Of a stretch of DNA of 64,000 nt, positions 36,915 through 46,129 are shown piece by piece (the first letter of the stretch is position 1; every line of letters starts with the position of its first letter). The position numbers and the translations under genes are program-made. Source of the stretch: Arthrobacter sp. Leaf234. Lineage in GTDB: Bacteria > Actinomycetota > Actinomycetes > Actinomycetales > Micrococcaceae. Below the pieces are notes generated by a model. That model did no database searches, was not told the DNA's origin, and worked only from the letters and a program-made list of their open reading frames with translations. The stretch lies in the NCBI RefSeq assembly GCF_001422665.1, contig NZ_LMLU01000007.1:60892-124891 (forward strand), written 5' to 3'.

Positions 36915-37549
36915 CAGGAGCCCGGTTCCGGCGGGGCGGCGTCGTCCCCACGCGAGGGCCATGCCTCGGCGACCTGCGCCCGGACCTCGCCGAGGGTCTG
37001 GGTGATGGCCTTGGTCTGCGCGATGATCGGCAGGAAGTTGCCGTCCCCACCCCATCGCGGCACCACGTGCTGGTGGAGGTGGGCGGCGATCCCGGCCCCG
37101 CCGGTCGCCCCCTGGTTCATCCCGAGATTGAAGCCTGTCGGGTGGGAGACGCGGCGCAGCACGCGCATGGCGGTCTGGGTCAGGGCTGCCACCTCGGCCG
37201 TCTCCGCCTCGTCGATGTCCGTGTAGTCGGGCACGTGCCGGTACGGGACCACGAGCAGGTGACCGGCGTTGTAGGGGAACAGGTTGAGCAGGACGAACGC
37301 GTGGGTCCCGCGGTGCACGATCAGCGACTCCTCGTCGCTGAGCCGGGGGGCACGGCAGAAGGGACACCTCTCCTCGGAGCCGACCTGGTCCTGGCCGCCC
37401 TTCACGTACGCGAGGCGGTGCGGGGTCCACAGGCGCTGGAAGGCGTCCGGCACACCCGCCAGCTCGAAGCCGTCGGTCACCGCGGCATCACCCGGGTACC
37501 CCTGTGCGGCGCCCTCCACGGGCCTGTCCACTCCGTCCGCCCCCGCCAT
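36914..37549 (-). CDS. HIT-family nucleotide hydrolase/phosphorylase
   Basis: Histidine-triad protein of 211 residues. The catalytic HLHQHVVPRW motif (H-x-H-x-H) is intact, and a CPFC pair near residue 62 may bind zinc with a later His. The same-position gene in M. tuberculosis (Rv2613c) is described as an Ap4A phosphorylase; this one is likely similar. The start overlaps the thrS stop and the end overlaps pgsA, forming a tightly coupled thrS-HIT-pgsA operon. The N-terminal ~35 residues are poorly conserved. Confidence 0.88.
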   Translation of the reverse strand: MAGADGVDRPVEGAAQGYPGDAAVTDGFELAGVPDAFQRLWTPHRLAYVKGGQDQVGSEERCPFCRAPRLSDEESLIVHRGTHAFVLLNLFPYNAGHLLVVPYRHVPDYTDIDEAETAEVAALTQTAMRVLRRVSHPTGFNLGMNQGATGGAGIAAHLHQHVVPRWGGDGNFLPIIAQTKAITQTLGEVRAQVAEAWPSRGDDAAPPEPGS

Positions 37550-39561
37550 CAGACGGTCGCCTCCCGGCTGCGGACCGCCTCCACGATCCGCCGGACGGCC
37601 TCCTCCACGGGCACCTGGTTGTCCTGGCTGCCGTCCCGGAACCGGAAGGACACGGCGTTCGCCTCCTGGTCCTCGCCGCCCGCGATGAGCACGAAGGGCA
37701 CCTTCTCCTTGCTCGCCGTCCGGATCTTCTTCGGGAAGCGGTCCGAGCCGGCGTCCACCTGGGCGCGGATCCCTTGGGACTTGAGCTTGTCGACGACGTC
37801 GTACAGGTACTCGTTGAACGCCTCGGCCACGGGGACGGCCAGCACCTGCACAGGCGCGAGCCAGGCCGGGAAGGCGCCCGCGTAGTGCTCGGTGAGGACT
37901 CCCATGAAGCGTTCGATCGAGCCGAAGAGAGCCCGGTGGATCATCACGGGCCGCTGGCGCGAACCGTCCGCCGCCTGGTACTCGAGCTCGAACCGGTCGG
38001 GCAGGTTGAAGTCCAGCTGGATCGTGGACATCTGCCACGTCCGTCCGATCGCGTCCCGGGCCTGCACGGAGATCTTCGGCCCGTAGAACGCCGCTCCCCC
38101 GGGATCGGGCACGAGCTCGAGGCCCGATGCCTCGGCGACCTCGGCGAGGGTCCGCGTGGCTTCGTCCCAGATCTCGTCCGATCCGACGGACTTCTCCGGG
38201 TTGCGGGTGGAGAGTTCGAGGTAGAAGTCCTCGAGGCCGTAGTCCTTGAGCAGGCCGAGCACGAAGGTGAGCGTCCCGGTGAGCTCGTCCTTCATCTGCT
38301 CGCGCGTGCAGTAGATGTGCGCGTCGTCCTGGGTCATGCCGCGCACGCGCGTCAGGCCGTGGACGACGCCCGACTTCTCGTACCGGTACACGGAGCCGAA
38401 TTCGAACAGGCGCAGCGGCAGTTCGCGGTAGGAGCGTCCACGGGACCGGAAGATCAGGTTGTGCATGGGGCAGTTCATCGGCTTGAGGTAGTAGTCCTGC
38501 CCGGGCTTGCGCACCGTGCCGTCCTCGTTGAGCTCCTCGTCGACGTGCATCGCGGGGAACATGCCGTCGCGGTACCAGTCGAGGTGGCCCGAGACCTCGT
38601 AGAGGTGGCCCTTGGTGATGTGCGGTGTGTAGACGAACTCGTACCCGGCGTCGGTGTGGCGCCGGCGGGAGTAGTCCTCCATCTCCTTGCGGATGATGCC
38701 GCCCTTGGGATGGAACACCGGGAGCCCGGAACCCAGCTCGTCCGGGAAGGAGAAGAGATCGAGTTCCGTGCCGAGGCGCCGGTGGTCGCGGCGCTCCGCC
38801 TCGGCCAGGCGTTCCTGATACGCCTTGAGCGCGTCCTTCGTGGGCCAGGCCGTGCCGTAGATGCGCTGCAGTTGCTTGTTCTTCTCGCTCCCGCGCCAGT
38901 AGGCGGCGGCCGAGCGGGTCAGCGCATAGGCGTTGGAGATGAGCTTGGTGTTGGGCAGGTGCGGCCCGCGGCAGAGGTCCTGCCAGATCACGTCCCCGGA
39001 CTTGCGGTCCACGTTGTCGTAGATGGTCAGTTCGCCGGCGCCCACCTCCACGGAGGCGCCGTCCTCCTCGGTGGCACCGCCCTTGAGGCCGATGAGCTCG
39101 AGCTTGTACGGCTCGTCCTTCATGGCCTCACGGGCCTCGTCCTCGGACACCACGCGGCGGACGAAGCGCTGGTTGGCGTTGACGATCTTGAGCATCATCT
39201 TCTCGAGCTGCTTCAGCTCGTCCGGCGTGAAGGGCTCCTCGACGTCGAAATCGAAGTAGAAACCGTCCGTGATGTAGGGGCCGATCCCCAGCTTCGCGCC
39301 CGGGCGCAGCTGCTGCACGGCCTGGGCCATGACATGCGCGGCGGAGTGGCGGAGCACCTCGAGCCCGGCCGGGTCCTCCAGCGTGACACCGTCGACGGTC
39401 GCACCGTCCGGCAGAACCTGGTCGAGGTCGCGCAGCTCCCCGTCGATGCGCATGACGACGACGTCGCGCCGCTCGGAGAACAGCTCGGTGCCGGTGGTAC
39501 CCGTGGTCGCCTGCTTCTCTTCGCCGTCGACGATGAGTTTCAGGGGCTGCGGCGCTGACAC
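37549..39561 (-). CDS. thrS: threonyl-tRNA synthetase
   Basis: Class II synthetase of 670 residues: N-terminal TGS domain (about 1-65), editing domain with [14 protein letters not shown] (the HxxxH zinc-like editing site) and a CRGPHLP segment, catalytic core with the zinc ligand region [37 protein letters not shown], motif 3 [17 protein letters not shown], and a C-terminal anticodon-binding domain. The GTG start has GAGGAG upstream. First gene of the thrS-HIT-pgsA operon. The leader contains hairpins (see findings). Confidence 0.97.
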   Translation of the reverse strand: MSAPQPLKLIVDGEEKQATTGTTGTELFSERRDVVVMRIDGELRDLDQVLPDGATVDGVTLEDPAGLEVLRHSAAHVMAQAVQQLRPGAKLGIGPYITDGFYFDFDVEEPFTPDELKQLEKMMLKIVNANQRFVRRVVSEDEAREAMKDEPYKLELIGLKGGATEEDGASVEVGAGELTIYDNVDRKSGDVIWQDLCRGPHLPNTKLISNAYALTRSAAAYWRGSEKNKQLQRIYGTAWPTKDALKAYQERLAEAERRDHRRLGTELDLFSFPDELGSGLPVFHPKGGIIRKEMEDYSRRRHTDAGYEFVYTPHITKGHLYEVSGHLDWYRDGMFPAMHVDEELNEDGTVRKPGQDYYLKPMNCPMHNLIFRSRGRSYRELPLRLFEFGSVYRYEKSGVVHGLTRVRGMTQDDAHIYCTREQMKDELTGTLTFVLGLLKDYGLEDFYLELSTRNPEKSVGSDEIWDEATRTLAEVAEASGLELVPDPGGAAFYGPKISVQARDAIGRTWQMSTIQLDFNLPDRFELEYQAADGSRQRPVMIHRALFGSIERFMGVLTEHYAGAFPAWLAPVQVLAVPVAEAFNEYLYDVVDKLKSQGIRAQVDAGSDRFPKKIRTASKEKVPFVLIAGGEDQEANAVSFRFRDGSQDNQVPVEEAVRRIVEAVRSREATV

Positions 39562-39644
39562 GGGAGGTCTCCTCGGTGCTGGGTGGAAAATAGTCGCCCG
39601 AACGGGCACGGCGGCACCCGGTAGGGCACGGGACCGCCGTCCTG

Positions 39645-39674
39645 ATCGTATCGGCTGGGCGGACGGCCGACCAA
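39645..39674 (-). promoter_or_regulatory. candidate promoter of thrS
   Basis: The minus strand has TTGGTC (-35), an 18-bp spacer and TACGAT (-10). A transcript would begin near 39637 and have a leader of about 75 bases with two G/C-rich inverted repeats. Confidence 0.55.
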
Positions 39675-39734
39675 CACGCTCATTGCAGGGAGCCGGCGGG
39701 AGCCACAGGAAACCGGCGGAGGTCCGACGGGGAG

Positions 39735-40037
39735 TCAGCCCTCGCGCCGCACCTTCAGCTCCAGGTCGATGAACGCCGAGATCATCGCGCGGTACGTGTG
39801 CTCGACGACCGTGGGGTCCACCCCGAGCCTGGCCGCGTAGCCCCGGACGTTCGTGATCACCTGCTCCACCCGCGCCAGCGCGCGCACGGAGGCGTCGTCC
39901 TGCTTCAGGGCACCTGCACGCCGCACCAGGCGCTCGCGCCGTGAGATGAGGGAGACGAGCTGCTCGTCCACCTCGTTGATGGCCACGCGGACCGCCGCCA
40001 GCTGCATCGCGTTCTGCTCTTCGTTCGCTCCGGGCAT
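39735..40037 (-). CDS. chorismate mutase, AroQ class
   Basis: Small all-helical enzyme of 100 residues that turns chorismate into prephenate for Phe/Tyr synthesis. The pattern [31 protein letters not shown] (first helix with catalytic Arg and Lys) and [39 protein letters not shown] fit the AroQ fold. Length is normal for a monofunctional enzyme. No SD is present; TAGGCT ends exactly 6 bases before the ATG, which suggests a leaderless mRNA. It is followed by thrS after 173 bases. Confidence 0.88.
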   Translation of the reverse strand: MPGANEEQNAMQLAAVRVAINEVDEQLVSLISRRERLVRRAGALKQDDASVRALARVEQVITNVRGYAARLGVDPTVVEHTYRAMISAFIDLELKVRREG

Positions 40038-40200
40038 GCCGTGAGCCTACCGTCGCCCCGGTCGGCGCGCGCCAGGGGCGGCGGGTCGGTCGTGGAATGC
40101 CCGCCCCACCACGCGCGTTGAGGAGGGTGCGGGCGGGAATGCCGACCGCTGACCGATCAGAGCACGTGCGGGAGAACCGCACGCAGATTCGAGGAGCACC

Positions 40201-40458
40201 GTGGACTACACGCCCGACGCCGGAACCATCACCATGTTCTCCACCTCGTGGTGCGGGTACTGCCGACGCCTGAAGTCGCAGCTGGACGCCCAGGGCATCG
40301 GCTACACGGAGGTCAACATCGAGGAGGTCGAGGGCACCGCCGAGCTCGTGGCGTCCCTCAACGGCGGCAACCAGACCGTCCCCACCGTGATCTTCCCGGA
40401 CGGCAGCACGGCCACCAACCCGTCCGTCGCCGATGTGAGGACGCGCCTCTCCGTCTAG
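40201..40458 (+). CDS. mrx1: mycoredoxin (glutaredoxin-like)
   Basis: Glutaredoxin-fold protein of 85 residues with the active site CGYC (residues 18-21, SWCGYCRRL) and TVPTVIF with the cis-Pro. CGYC is typical of mycoredoxin-1, which uses mycothiol to reduce protein-mycothiol mixed disulfides. The GTG start has GAGGAG upstream. It is followed at 109 bases by the mycothiol-dependent formaldehyde dehydrogenase gene, which supports a mycothiol role. Confidence 0.9.
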   Translation: MDYTPDAGTITMFSTSWCGYCRRLKSQLDAQGIGYTEVNIEEVEGTAELVASLNGGNQTVPTVIFPDGSTATNPSVADVRTRLSV

Positions 40459-40567
40459 CCCGGACCCGGCGCCGTCCTCGTCCGCCGTCCCCCTATGCTG
40501 GGGAACGGCGGACCGGCAGGACGCGGTCCGACCGCCAGCAGGTACCCAGCGGAAGGACAGCGAGACC

Positions 40568-41653
40568 ATGGTGCACAGAGTTCAGGGAGTCGTGGTGCGG
40601 GCGAAGGACGCCCCCGCCACCATCGAGACCATCCTGGTGCCGGACCCGGGTCCCGGCGAGGCCCTCGTCGACATCCTCACGTGCGGCGTCTGCCACACCG
40701 ACCTGCACTACAAGCAGGGCGGCATCAACGACGACTTCCCCTTCCTGCTGGGACACGAGGCCACCGGCGTCGTGAGCGCCGTGGGTGACGACGTCACGCA
40801 GGTGGCGCCCGGTGATCGCGTGATCCTGAACTGGCGCGCCGTCTGCGGCGAGTGCCGGGCGTGCCGCCGCGGCGAGCCGCAATACTGCTTCGACACGCAC
40901 AACGCCACCCAGAAGATGACCCTCGAGGACGGCACCGAGCTCACGGCCGCCCTGGGCATCGGTGCATTCGCCGAGAAGACGCTGGTCGCAGCCGGGCAGT
41001 GCACCAAGGTGGACCCGGCGGCCGACGCCGCCGCCGTCGGCCTCCTGGGCTGCGGCATCATGGCGGGCATCGGTGCGGCCATCAACACGGGCAATGTGTC
41101 CCTCGGCGATTCCGTCGCCGTGATCGGCTGCGGCGGGGTGGGCATCGCCGCCGTCGCCGGTTCGAAGCTCGCCGGCGCCACCACGATCATCGCCGTCGAC
41201 ATCGACGACCGGAAGCTGGAGCTCGCCAAGGGCCTCGGTGCCACCCACACGGTCAATTCGAAGGACGAGGACCCCGTGGAAGCCGTCCGCGCCCTCACCG
41301 GGGGCAACGGTGCCGACGTCGTGATCGATGCCGTCGGGCGCCCCGAGACGTACAAGCAGGCGTTCTACGCCCGCGACCTCGCCGGTACCGTGGTGCTCGT
41401 CGGCGTGCCGACGCCCGAGATGACCCTCGAACTCCCGCTGCTGGACGTCTTCGGCCGCGGCGGGTCGCTGAAGTCCTCCTGGTACGGGGACTGCCTGCCC
41501 AGCCGCGACTTCCCGATGCTCGTGAACCACTACCTGCAGGGCACCCTCGACCTCGAGGCCTTCGTCACCGAGCGCATCTCCCTCGACCAGGTCGAGGAGG
41601 CCTTCGAGAAGATGCACGACGGTGCGGTGCTGCGCTCGGTGGTGGAACTCTGA
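40568..41653 (+). CDS. mscR: S-(hydroxymethyl)mycothiol dehydrogenase
   Basis: Zinc alcohol dehydrogenase of 361 residues that oxidises the formaldehyde-mycothiol adduct to S-formylmycothiol with NAD+. Catalytic zinc segment [14 protein letters not shown] and GHEATG, structural zinc cysteines in [15 protein letters not shown], and the Rossmann motif [11 protein letters not shown] followed by the acidic DIDDRK (NAD+ preference) are present. The sequence and length match the actinobacterial mycothiol-dependent formaldehyde dehydrogenase. GAAGGA lies upstream. A TATGCT hexamer about 70 bases upstream may be the -10. It is coupled to the MBL gene (TGATG). Confidence 0.92.
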   Translation: MVHRVQGVVVRAKDAPATIETILVPDPGPGEALVDILTCGVCHTDLHYKQGGINDDFPFLLGHEATGVVSAVGDDVTQVAPGDRVILNWRAVCGECRACRRGEPQYCFDTHNATQKMTLEDGTELTAALGIGAFAEKTLVAAGQCTKVDPAADAAAVGLLGCGIMAGIGAAINTGNVSLGDSVAVIGCGGVGIAAVAGSKLAGATTIIAVDIDDRKLELAKGLGATHTVNSKDEDPVEAVRALTGGNGADVVIDAVGRPETYKQAFYARDLAGTVVLVGVPTPEMTLELPLLDVFGRGGSLKSSWYGDCLPSRDFPMLVNHYLQGTLDLEAFVTERISLDQVEEAFEKMHDGAVLRSVVEL

Positions 41654-42282
41654 TGGTCGCGCGGATCGAGCACCTCGTCACCTCGGGCACGTTCTCGCTC
41701 GACGGCGGCACGTGGGACGTCGACAACAACGTCTGGATCGTCGGTGACGACGACGAGTGCGTCATCATCGACGCGCCGCACGACGCCGCGGCGATCGTGG
41801 AGCAGGTGAACGGTCGCACCGTGCGGGCCATCCTCCTGACCCACGCGCATGACGACCACATCCGCGCCGTCGGGGACCTCTTCGACGCCGTCCGTGCACC
41901 CATCCACCTGCACGAGGCCGACCGCGAACTGTGGGACATGGTGTTCCCGGAGCTGAGTCCGGACCAGTGGATCGGCGACGGCGACAGGATCGAGGTCGCC
42001 GGCGTCGTCCTCACCGCGCTGCACACGCCCGGCCACTCCCCCGGCTCCACCTGCTTCTACCTCGAGGAGGCCGGCACGGTCTTCACCGGCGACACGCTCT
42101 TCCAGGGCGGGCCCGGTGCCACCGGACGGTCCTTCAGCGACTTCCCGACGATCATCGAGTCGATCCGGACGCGCCTGCTGACGCTGCCCGCGGACACGAT
42201 CGCCCGCACGGGTCACGGCGACATCACGACGATCGGCGACGAGGCCCCGCACCTCGAGGAATGGATCGCGCGCGGGCACTGA
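41653..42282 (+). CDS. MBL-fold metallo-hydrolase
   Basis: Metallo-beta-lactamase-fold hydrolase of 209 residues with THAHDDHIRAVGD (HxHxDH metal site), HTPGHSPGSTCF, FTGDTLF and TGHGDITTIGDE. The start overlaps the stop of the mycothiol-dependent formaldehyde dehydrogenase gene. This pairing is common in actinomycetes, so the protein may hydrolyse S-formylmycothiol to formate and mycothiol. That role is inferred from context. Confidence 0.9.
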   Translation: MVARIEHLVTSGTFSLDGGTWDVDNNVWIVGDDDECVIIDAPHDAAAIVEQVNGRTVRAILLTHAHDDHIRAVGDLFDAVRAPIHLHEADRELWDMVFPELSPDQWIGDGDRIEVAGVVLTALHTPGHSPGSTCFYLEEAGTVFTGDTLFQGGPGATGRSFSDFPTIIESIRTRLLTLPADTIARTGHGDITTIGDEAPHLEEWIARGH

Positions 42283-42310
42283 CCCCGGAGCTGCAGCACC
42301 ACGGTCCGCC

Positions 42311-42346
42311 GGCGTCCCGTCCCTCCTCCCGGAGGGGCGGGACGCC
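42311..42346 (+). terminator. terminator after the MBL gene
   Basis: A 16-bp stem with a single G-U pair (GGCGTCCCGTCCCTCC with its near-complement) and a 4-base loop is followed by CTGTTT. It lies between the convergent MBL and lipoate-ligase-like genes. Confidence 0.8.
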
Positions 42347-42368
42347 CTGTTTCCGGACGAGCTGCCGG

Positions 42369-43139
42369 TCAGGCGGGGTCCAGGCGGACGACGGCGGCAT
42401 AGGCCGTGAGCAGCGCCTGCTCGACGTCGTCGACGGCGAGTCCCGGAGCCAGGTCCTCGGCCCCGCCCGCCGTCGAGGGCAGCCAGTCCAGGCCCAGTGC
42501 CGCGTACACGTCCGAGAGGACCGCACGCAGCGGCGTGGCGTCCTCCACCACCACGACGGACGAGAACAGCCAGGCGCCGGAGATCACACGCTGGGCCGTG
42601 CCCACGAGTTTGACCGCGGGGACGCCGTCTCGGCGGCCGTGCACACTGAACTCCCCCGGGCAGTACTCGCCCTTGACCTCCCCCACGTGCGCGTCGACGC
42701 CGACGCGGGCGAGCACCGCCGCGAAGAATGCGCCGAAGGCTGCGAAGCGCGCCCGCGTACCGGCGACGCCGTCGGCCGCCGGCTCGAGGTGGTCCACCAC
42801 CAGGCATCCGCCATGGTAGGCCGCGGCCCGGCCCCCCGCCCGCCGGACGAGGGGCGTGAATCCGCGGTCCTCGGCGGCACGGCCCGCGGCGGCGAACCCG
42901 GGGAGGCGGGCGTCCCGCTGGCCGAAGGCGACGGTAGGGCTGGGCCGGTAGAGGCGCAGCGTCGGCGGGCGGGTCCCCGAGGCGACCTCGCGCAGCATGG
43001 CGATGCCCCGATCGAGGTCGGCAGCGGCGCGCGGCCCGCCCCCCACGGCCGCGTCCTCCACCGGGGAGTCGCCTGCATCGGCGGGACCTCCCTCGACGAC
43101 GACGGCGAGCGCGTCGGCGCCGTTCCACAAAGTGCTCAT
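42369..43139 (-). CDS. lipoate-protein ligase A / biotin-lipoate ligase family protein
   Basis: Product of 256 residues with the lipoyl/biotin ligase fold: LRLYRPSPTVAFGQRDARLPGF (like the RWxxPxxSxGxxQ region), VRRAGGRAAAYHGG (RRxGGGxVxH motif) and KLVGTAQRV with the conserved catalytic-site Lys. It may attach lipoate or octanoate to carrier domains; its exact substrate is not defined. No ribosome-binding site at useful distance: TACGAT ends exactly 6 bases before the ATG, indicating a leaderless mRNA. It stands between the MBL terminator and the thi operon. Confidence 0.82.
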   Translation of the reverse strand: MSTLWNGADALAVVVEGGPADAGDSPVEDAAVGGGPRAAADLDRGIAMLREVASGTRPPTLRLYRPSPTVAFGQRDARLPGFAAAGRAAEDRGFTPLVRRAGGRAAAYHGGCLVVDHLEPAADGVAGTRARFAAFGAFFAAVLARVGVDAHVGEVKGEYCPGEFSVHGRRDGVPAVKLVGTAQRVISGAWLFSSVVVVEDATPLRAVLSDVYAALGLDWLPSTAGGAEDLAPGLAVDDVEQALLTAYAAVVRLDPA

Positions 43140-43267
43140 CCCTTCATCGTAGGCACCGGTGGCCGGTGCGGGGTCCGCGACCGGCCACCGCGGGCGACGT
43201 CGTGCCTGCTGCACCGAGCGCCGATCGCCGGCCGGGAAACCCGTCCCGCCGACCGGTCGCGCAGGGA

Positions 43268-43954
43268 TCAGCTCCTTCCGTCCTGCCACGCCCCGAGCAG
43301 GTCGCGTGCGGTCGCCGACGGGTCCGCGGCCGTGCACAGGGCGGAGACGACGGCGATCCCCGCGGCCCCGGCACGGCGCAGCGGAGCCGCGTCGTCCGCC
43401 GTGATGCCGCCGATCGCGACGCAGGGCAGTGGAGCAGCCGCCACCAGGCCCGCGAACCCGTCGACACCGAGGGGCGCCGGGTGATCGGGCTTGGTGCTGG
43501 TGGCATGCACCGCGCCCACACCCAGGTAGTCGACCGTGCCCGCCGGGAGCTCCGACACCGCCTCGAACTGCCCGGGCGTCGCCGCGCTCAGTCCGACGAC
43601 GGCGTCCGGTCCGGCCATGGCCCGCACCACGCCGGCAGGAAGATCCGACTGCCCCACGTGGACGCCGTGCACCCGGGCACCCCCGGCGAGGGCAGCGAGG
43701 TAGACGTCCACCCGGTCGTCGACCAGCACGGGCACCCGGCCGTCCACCGCGGCGGCCACGGCCACCAGCAGGTCCAGGAGATCGCGGACGCCCGCTCGCT
43801 TGTCCCGGACCTGCACGCAGGTCACCCCGCCCCCGACGGCGAGGGCGACGACGTCGGGCACCGACCGTGGCGAGCAGAGCACGGTGTCCGTGACGAGGTA
43901 GAGGGGCAGGTACGACGCCGGCGACGGCCGGGCGCTCCCGTCCTGGACGGGCAT
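43268..43954 (-). CDS. thiE: thiamine-phosphate synthase
   Basis: Joins HMP-pyrophosphate and hydroxyethylthiazole phosphate to thiamine phosphate. The 228-residue product has a TIM-barrel with VQVRDKRAGVRDLL, VDDRVDVYLA, GVHVGQSDL (pyrophosphate binding), DYLGVGAVHATSTKPDHPAPLG and IGGITADDAAPL. The ATG overlaps the thiM stop (TGATG). Second gene of the TPP-riboswitch operon. Confidence 0.95.
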   Translation of the reverse strand: MPVQDGSARPSPASYLPLYLVTDTVLCSPRSVPDVVALAVGGGVTCVQVRDKRAGVRDLLDLLVAVAAAVDGRVPVLVDDRVDVYLAALAGGARVHGVHVGQSDLPAGVVRAMAGPDAVVGLSAATPGQFEAVSELPAGTVDYLGVGAVHATSTKPDHPAPLGVDGFAGLVAAAPLPCVAIGGITADDAAPLRRAGAAGIAVVSALCTAADPSATARDLLGAWQDGRS

Positions 43955-44799
43955 CAGGAGCCTGCCTGCAGGGTCAGCCTGCGCCGGACGTCGTCCGGGG
44001 TGATGGCTGAGAGCGCGTCGAGGAACTGTGCCCCGAAGGTGCCCGGCCCCGACGCGACGGCTGCGGCGTGTTCTGCGGCGATCGTGTACGCGCCGGTCGC
44101 GGCGACCGCCGCGAGGAGCGGATCCTCGGTGAGGGCGGCGAAGGCGGCCATGACGGCCCCCAGCGCGCACCCGCCCCCGGTGACCTGCGTGAGGAGGGGC
44201 GTCCCGTTGGCCACGCCGACGACGGCACCCGACGGCGCGACGATCATGTCCACGGCGCCCGACACGGCGACGACCGACCCGTGGCGGGAGGCCAGGAGCC
44301 GCGCGGCGTCGAGCGCGGCGGCCGGCTCGTCGAGGGAGTCGACGCCGCGGCCGCCAGCGCCCGCACCTGCGAGCGCGATGATCTCCGAGGCGTTGCCCCG
44401 GATGATCCCGGGGCGGAGGGCGACGAGCTCCGCGGCGGTCTGCGTGCGGACGGTGAGGAAGCCGACCGCGACGGGGTCGAGGACCCAGGGCGTCCCTGCC
44501 CCGTTCGCCGCGTCCGCCGCCTCCAGCATCGCCTCGCGCTGGGAACCGGTGGGGGTGCCGAGGTTGACGAGCACAGCCGAGGCGACGGGGGCGAACTGCC
44601 GGGCCTCGCCCGGGATGTCCACCATGGCGGGAGCCGCTCCGAGGGCGAGGAGCACGTTGGCGGTGACGTTCGTGACGACGGCGTTGGTGATGCACTGCAC
44701 GAGCGGCACGGCGTCGCGGAGGGCCGCGAGCAGCAGCGCACAGTCCTCGGCGGTGACGGGGCCGACGGCCTGGGTGGGGTTCTCCTGGACCTGGTGCAC
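43954..44799 (-). CDS. thiM: hydroxyethylthiazole kinase
   Basis: Phosphorylates 4-methyl-5-(2-hydroxyethyl)thiazole for salvage into thiamine. The product has 281 residues and the family segments [46 protein letters not shown] and the catalytic [13 protein letters not shown]. The chosen GTG has GAGAGG 8 bases upstream. An ATG 20 codons upstream lies inside the TPP aptamer and is unlikely to be used. With thiE it forms a thiazole-salvage operon. Confidence 0.93.
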   Translation of the reverse strand: MHQVQENPTQAVGPVTAEDCALLLAALRDAVPLVQCITNAVVTNVTANVLLALGAAPAMVDIPGEARQFAPVASAVLVNLGTPTGSQREAMLEAADAANGAGTPWVLDPVAVGFLTVRTQTAAELVALRPGIIRGNASEIIALAGAGAGGRGVDSLDEPAAALDAARLLASRHGSVVAVSGAVDMIVAPSGAVVGVANGTPLLTQVTGGGCALGAVMAAFAALTEDPLLAAVAATGAYTIAAEHAAAVASGPGTFGAQFLDALSAITPDDVRRRLTLQAGS

Positions 44800-44852
44800 G
44801 GTGGCGACCTCTCGCGATGGGGCGGCAGGACGCACGGGGCCGAGGGCCCGGC

Positions 44853-44938
44853 AGGACATCCCTTCGCCAGTATGAGCTGGATCAGGTTCGACGGGTCTCT
44901 TCTCAGCCCCTCCCTTGGAGGGACACCCCGTGTCACTG
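44853..44938 (-). ncRNA. TPP riboswitch (THI element) of thiM-thiE
   Basis: The minus strand shows the canonical blocks in order: GACACGGGGTGTCC, GGGGCTGAGAAGAGACCC, GAACCTGATCCAGCTC and ATACTGGCGAAGGGATG. This is a standard TPP aptamer. About 55 bases separate it from the thiM start; translation control by masking the GAGAGG site is plausible. Confidence 0.96.
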
Positions 44939-44944
44939 CTCGAA

Positions 44945-44973
44945 ACGATAGCCCGTCAGGCGGACGGAGCCAA
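44945..44973 (-). promoter_or_regulatory. promoter of the thiM-thiE operon
   Basis: On the minus strand TTGGCT (-35), a 17-bp spacer and TATCGT (-10) lie just upstream of the TPP aptamer, so transcription would start at the aptamer. The -35 sits only six bases past the end of the aldo/keto reductase gene. Confidence 0.7.
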
Positions 44974-44978
44974 CCGGG

Positions 44979-46010
44979 TCAGCGGCCCCCGCCGATCACG
45001 CGGCTGCGCTGCTCGATGCCCGGGCCGCCATAGGGGTAGTCGCTGAAGGTCGGGGCGCTGACGTCGTCGAGCCGGGAGAGTTCCGCCGCGGTGAGCTCGA
45101 GGTCGGCGGAGGCGAGGTTGTCGGCCAGTTGCTCCCGGGTGCGCGCGCCGAGGATCACGGAGGTGACGCCGGCCTGCGCGGCCACCCAGGCGAGGGCGAC
45201 GTGGGAGGCGTTCACGCCACGCTCGCCGGCGATGCCCGTCACGGTGTCGATGATGCGCCACGTGCGGTCCTGCGCGTTGCGCTTCTCCCAGGCCTCCATC
45301 CCGCGCTGCGGGTTCTCGCCGAGCCGGGTCTCCCCGGTGGGCTCCGTGTCCCGGCTGTACTTGCCGGTGAGCCAGCCGCCGCCCAGCGGGGACCAGGGCA
45401 GCATGCCCATGCCGGCGTCGAGCACCGCGGGGGCGATCTCCGCCTCGATCTCGCGGACCAGCAGCGAGTACTGCGGCTGCAGGGTGACCGGCAGGCAGTA
45501 CCCGCGCTGCCGGGCGATCATCACGGCCTTGGTGAGCTGCCAGCCGGTGTAGTTGGAGAACCCGTAGTAGCTGATCTTGCCCTGCGCCACGGCGTGGTCG
45601 AGGAAGCCGAGGGTCTCCTCGAGCGGGGTCAGCGGATCCCACGAGTGCACCTGGTAGAGGTCGATGTGCTCCACGCCCAGGCGCGCGAGGGAGGCATCGA
45701 GCGCCTGGCGGAGGTGACGCCGGGACAGTCCCAGGTCGTTGGCGTCATCGCCCATGGGGAAGCGGCCCTTCGACGCGAGGACCATGCGTCCGCTCTCGGC
45801 CGGGTTCTTCGCGATCCAGCGGCCGATGATCTCCTCGGAGGCCCCGGCGGTGTAGACGTCGGCGGTGTCGATCAGGTTGCCGCCCGCCGCCGCGTAGTCC
45901 GAGAGGATGGCGTGCGACGTCGCCTCGTCCGATTCCGCGCCGAAGGTCATCGTTCCGAGGGCCAGGTGCGAGACCGAGGTGCCGCTGTTGCCGAGTGTCC
46001 GGTTCTCCAT
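44979..46010 (-). CDS. aldo/keto reductase
   Basis: NADPH-dependent oxidoreductase of 343 residues with a TIM-barrel. The tetrad positions are visible: Asp in LIDTADVYTAG, Tyr in the same segment, Lys in VLASKGRF and His in YQVHSWDPL. Cofactor-binding GARTREQLADNL is near the C-terminus. The sequence is of the general YajO/Tas-like type; substrate unknown. AAGGAG precedes the ATG. It ends 6 bases from the thi promoter. Confidence 0.93.
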   Translation of the reverse strand: MENRTLGNSGTSVSHLALGTMTFGAESDEATSHAILSDYAAAGGNLIDTADVYTAGASEEIIGRWIAKNPAESGRMVLASKGRFPMGDDANDLGLSRRHLRQALDASLARLGVEHIDLYQVHSWDPLTPLEETLGFLDHAVAQGKISYYGFSNYTGWQLTKAVMIARQRGYCLPVTLQPQYSLLVREIEAEIAPAVLDAGMGMLPWSPLGGGWLTGKYSRDTEPTGETRLGENPQRGMEAWEKRNAQDRTWRIIDTVTGIAGERGVNASHVALAWVAAQAGVTSVILGARTREQLADNLASADLELTAAELSRLDDVSAPTFSDYPYGGPGIEQRSRVIGGGR

Positions 46011-46087
46011 GGTGCTCCTTCATCCTGCGCCGTGCGGCGCCGTCGTCCGTTCGGGTGGTGCCGTGCCGGCCGCTTCGGCCCGCACGC

Positions 46088-46121
46088 GCGAAGGGCGCCG
46101 TCGAACGACGGCGCCCTTCGC
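46088..46121 (-). terminator. hairpin after the DUF427 gene
   Basis: A 16-bp perfect inverted repeat with a very short loop (arms GCGAAGGGCGCCGTCG and complement) lies 9 bases after the DUF427 stop and before the aldo/keto reductase start, both on the minus strand. No U-tract. Confidence 0.75.
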
Positions 46122-46129
46122 TCACGTGG

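Noticed and set aside
44800-44859. Upstream ATG extension of thiM by 20 codons
   Set aside because: It would start inside the TPP aptamer; the internal GTG has a good ribosome-binding site and fits the family N-terminus.
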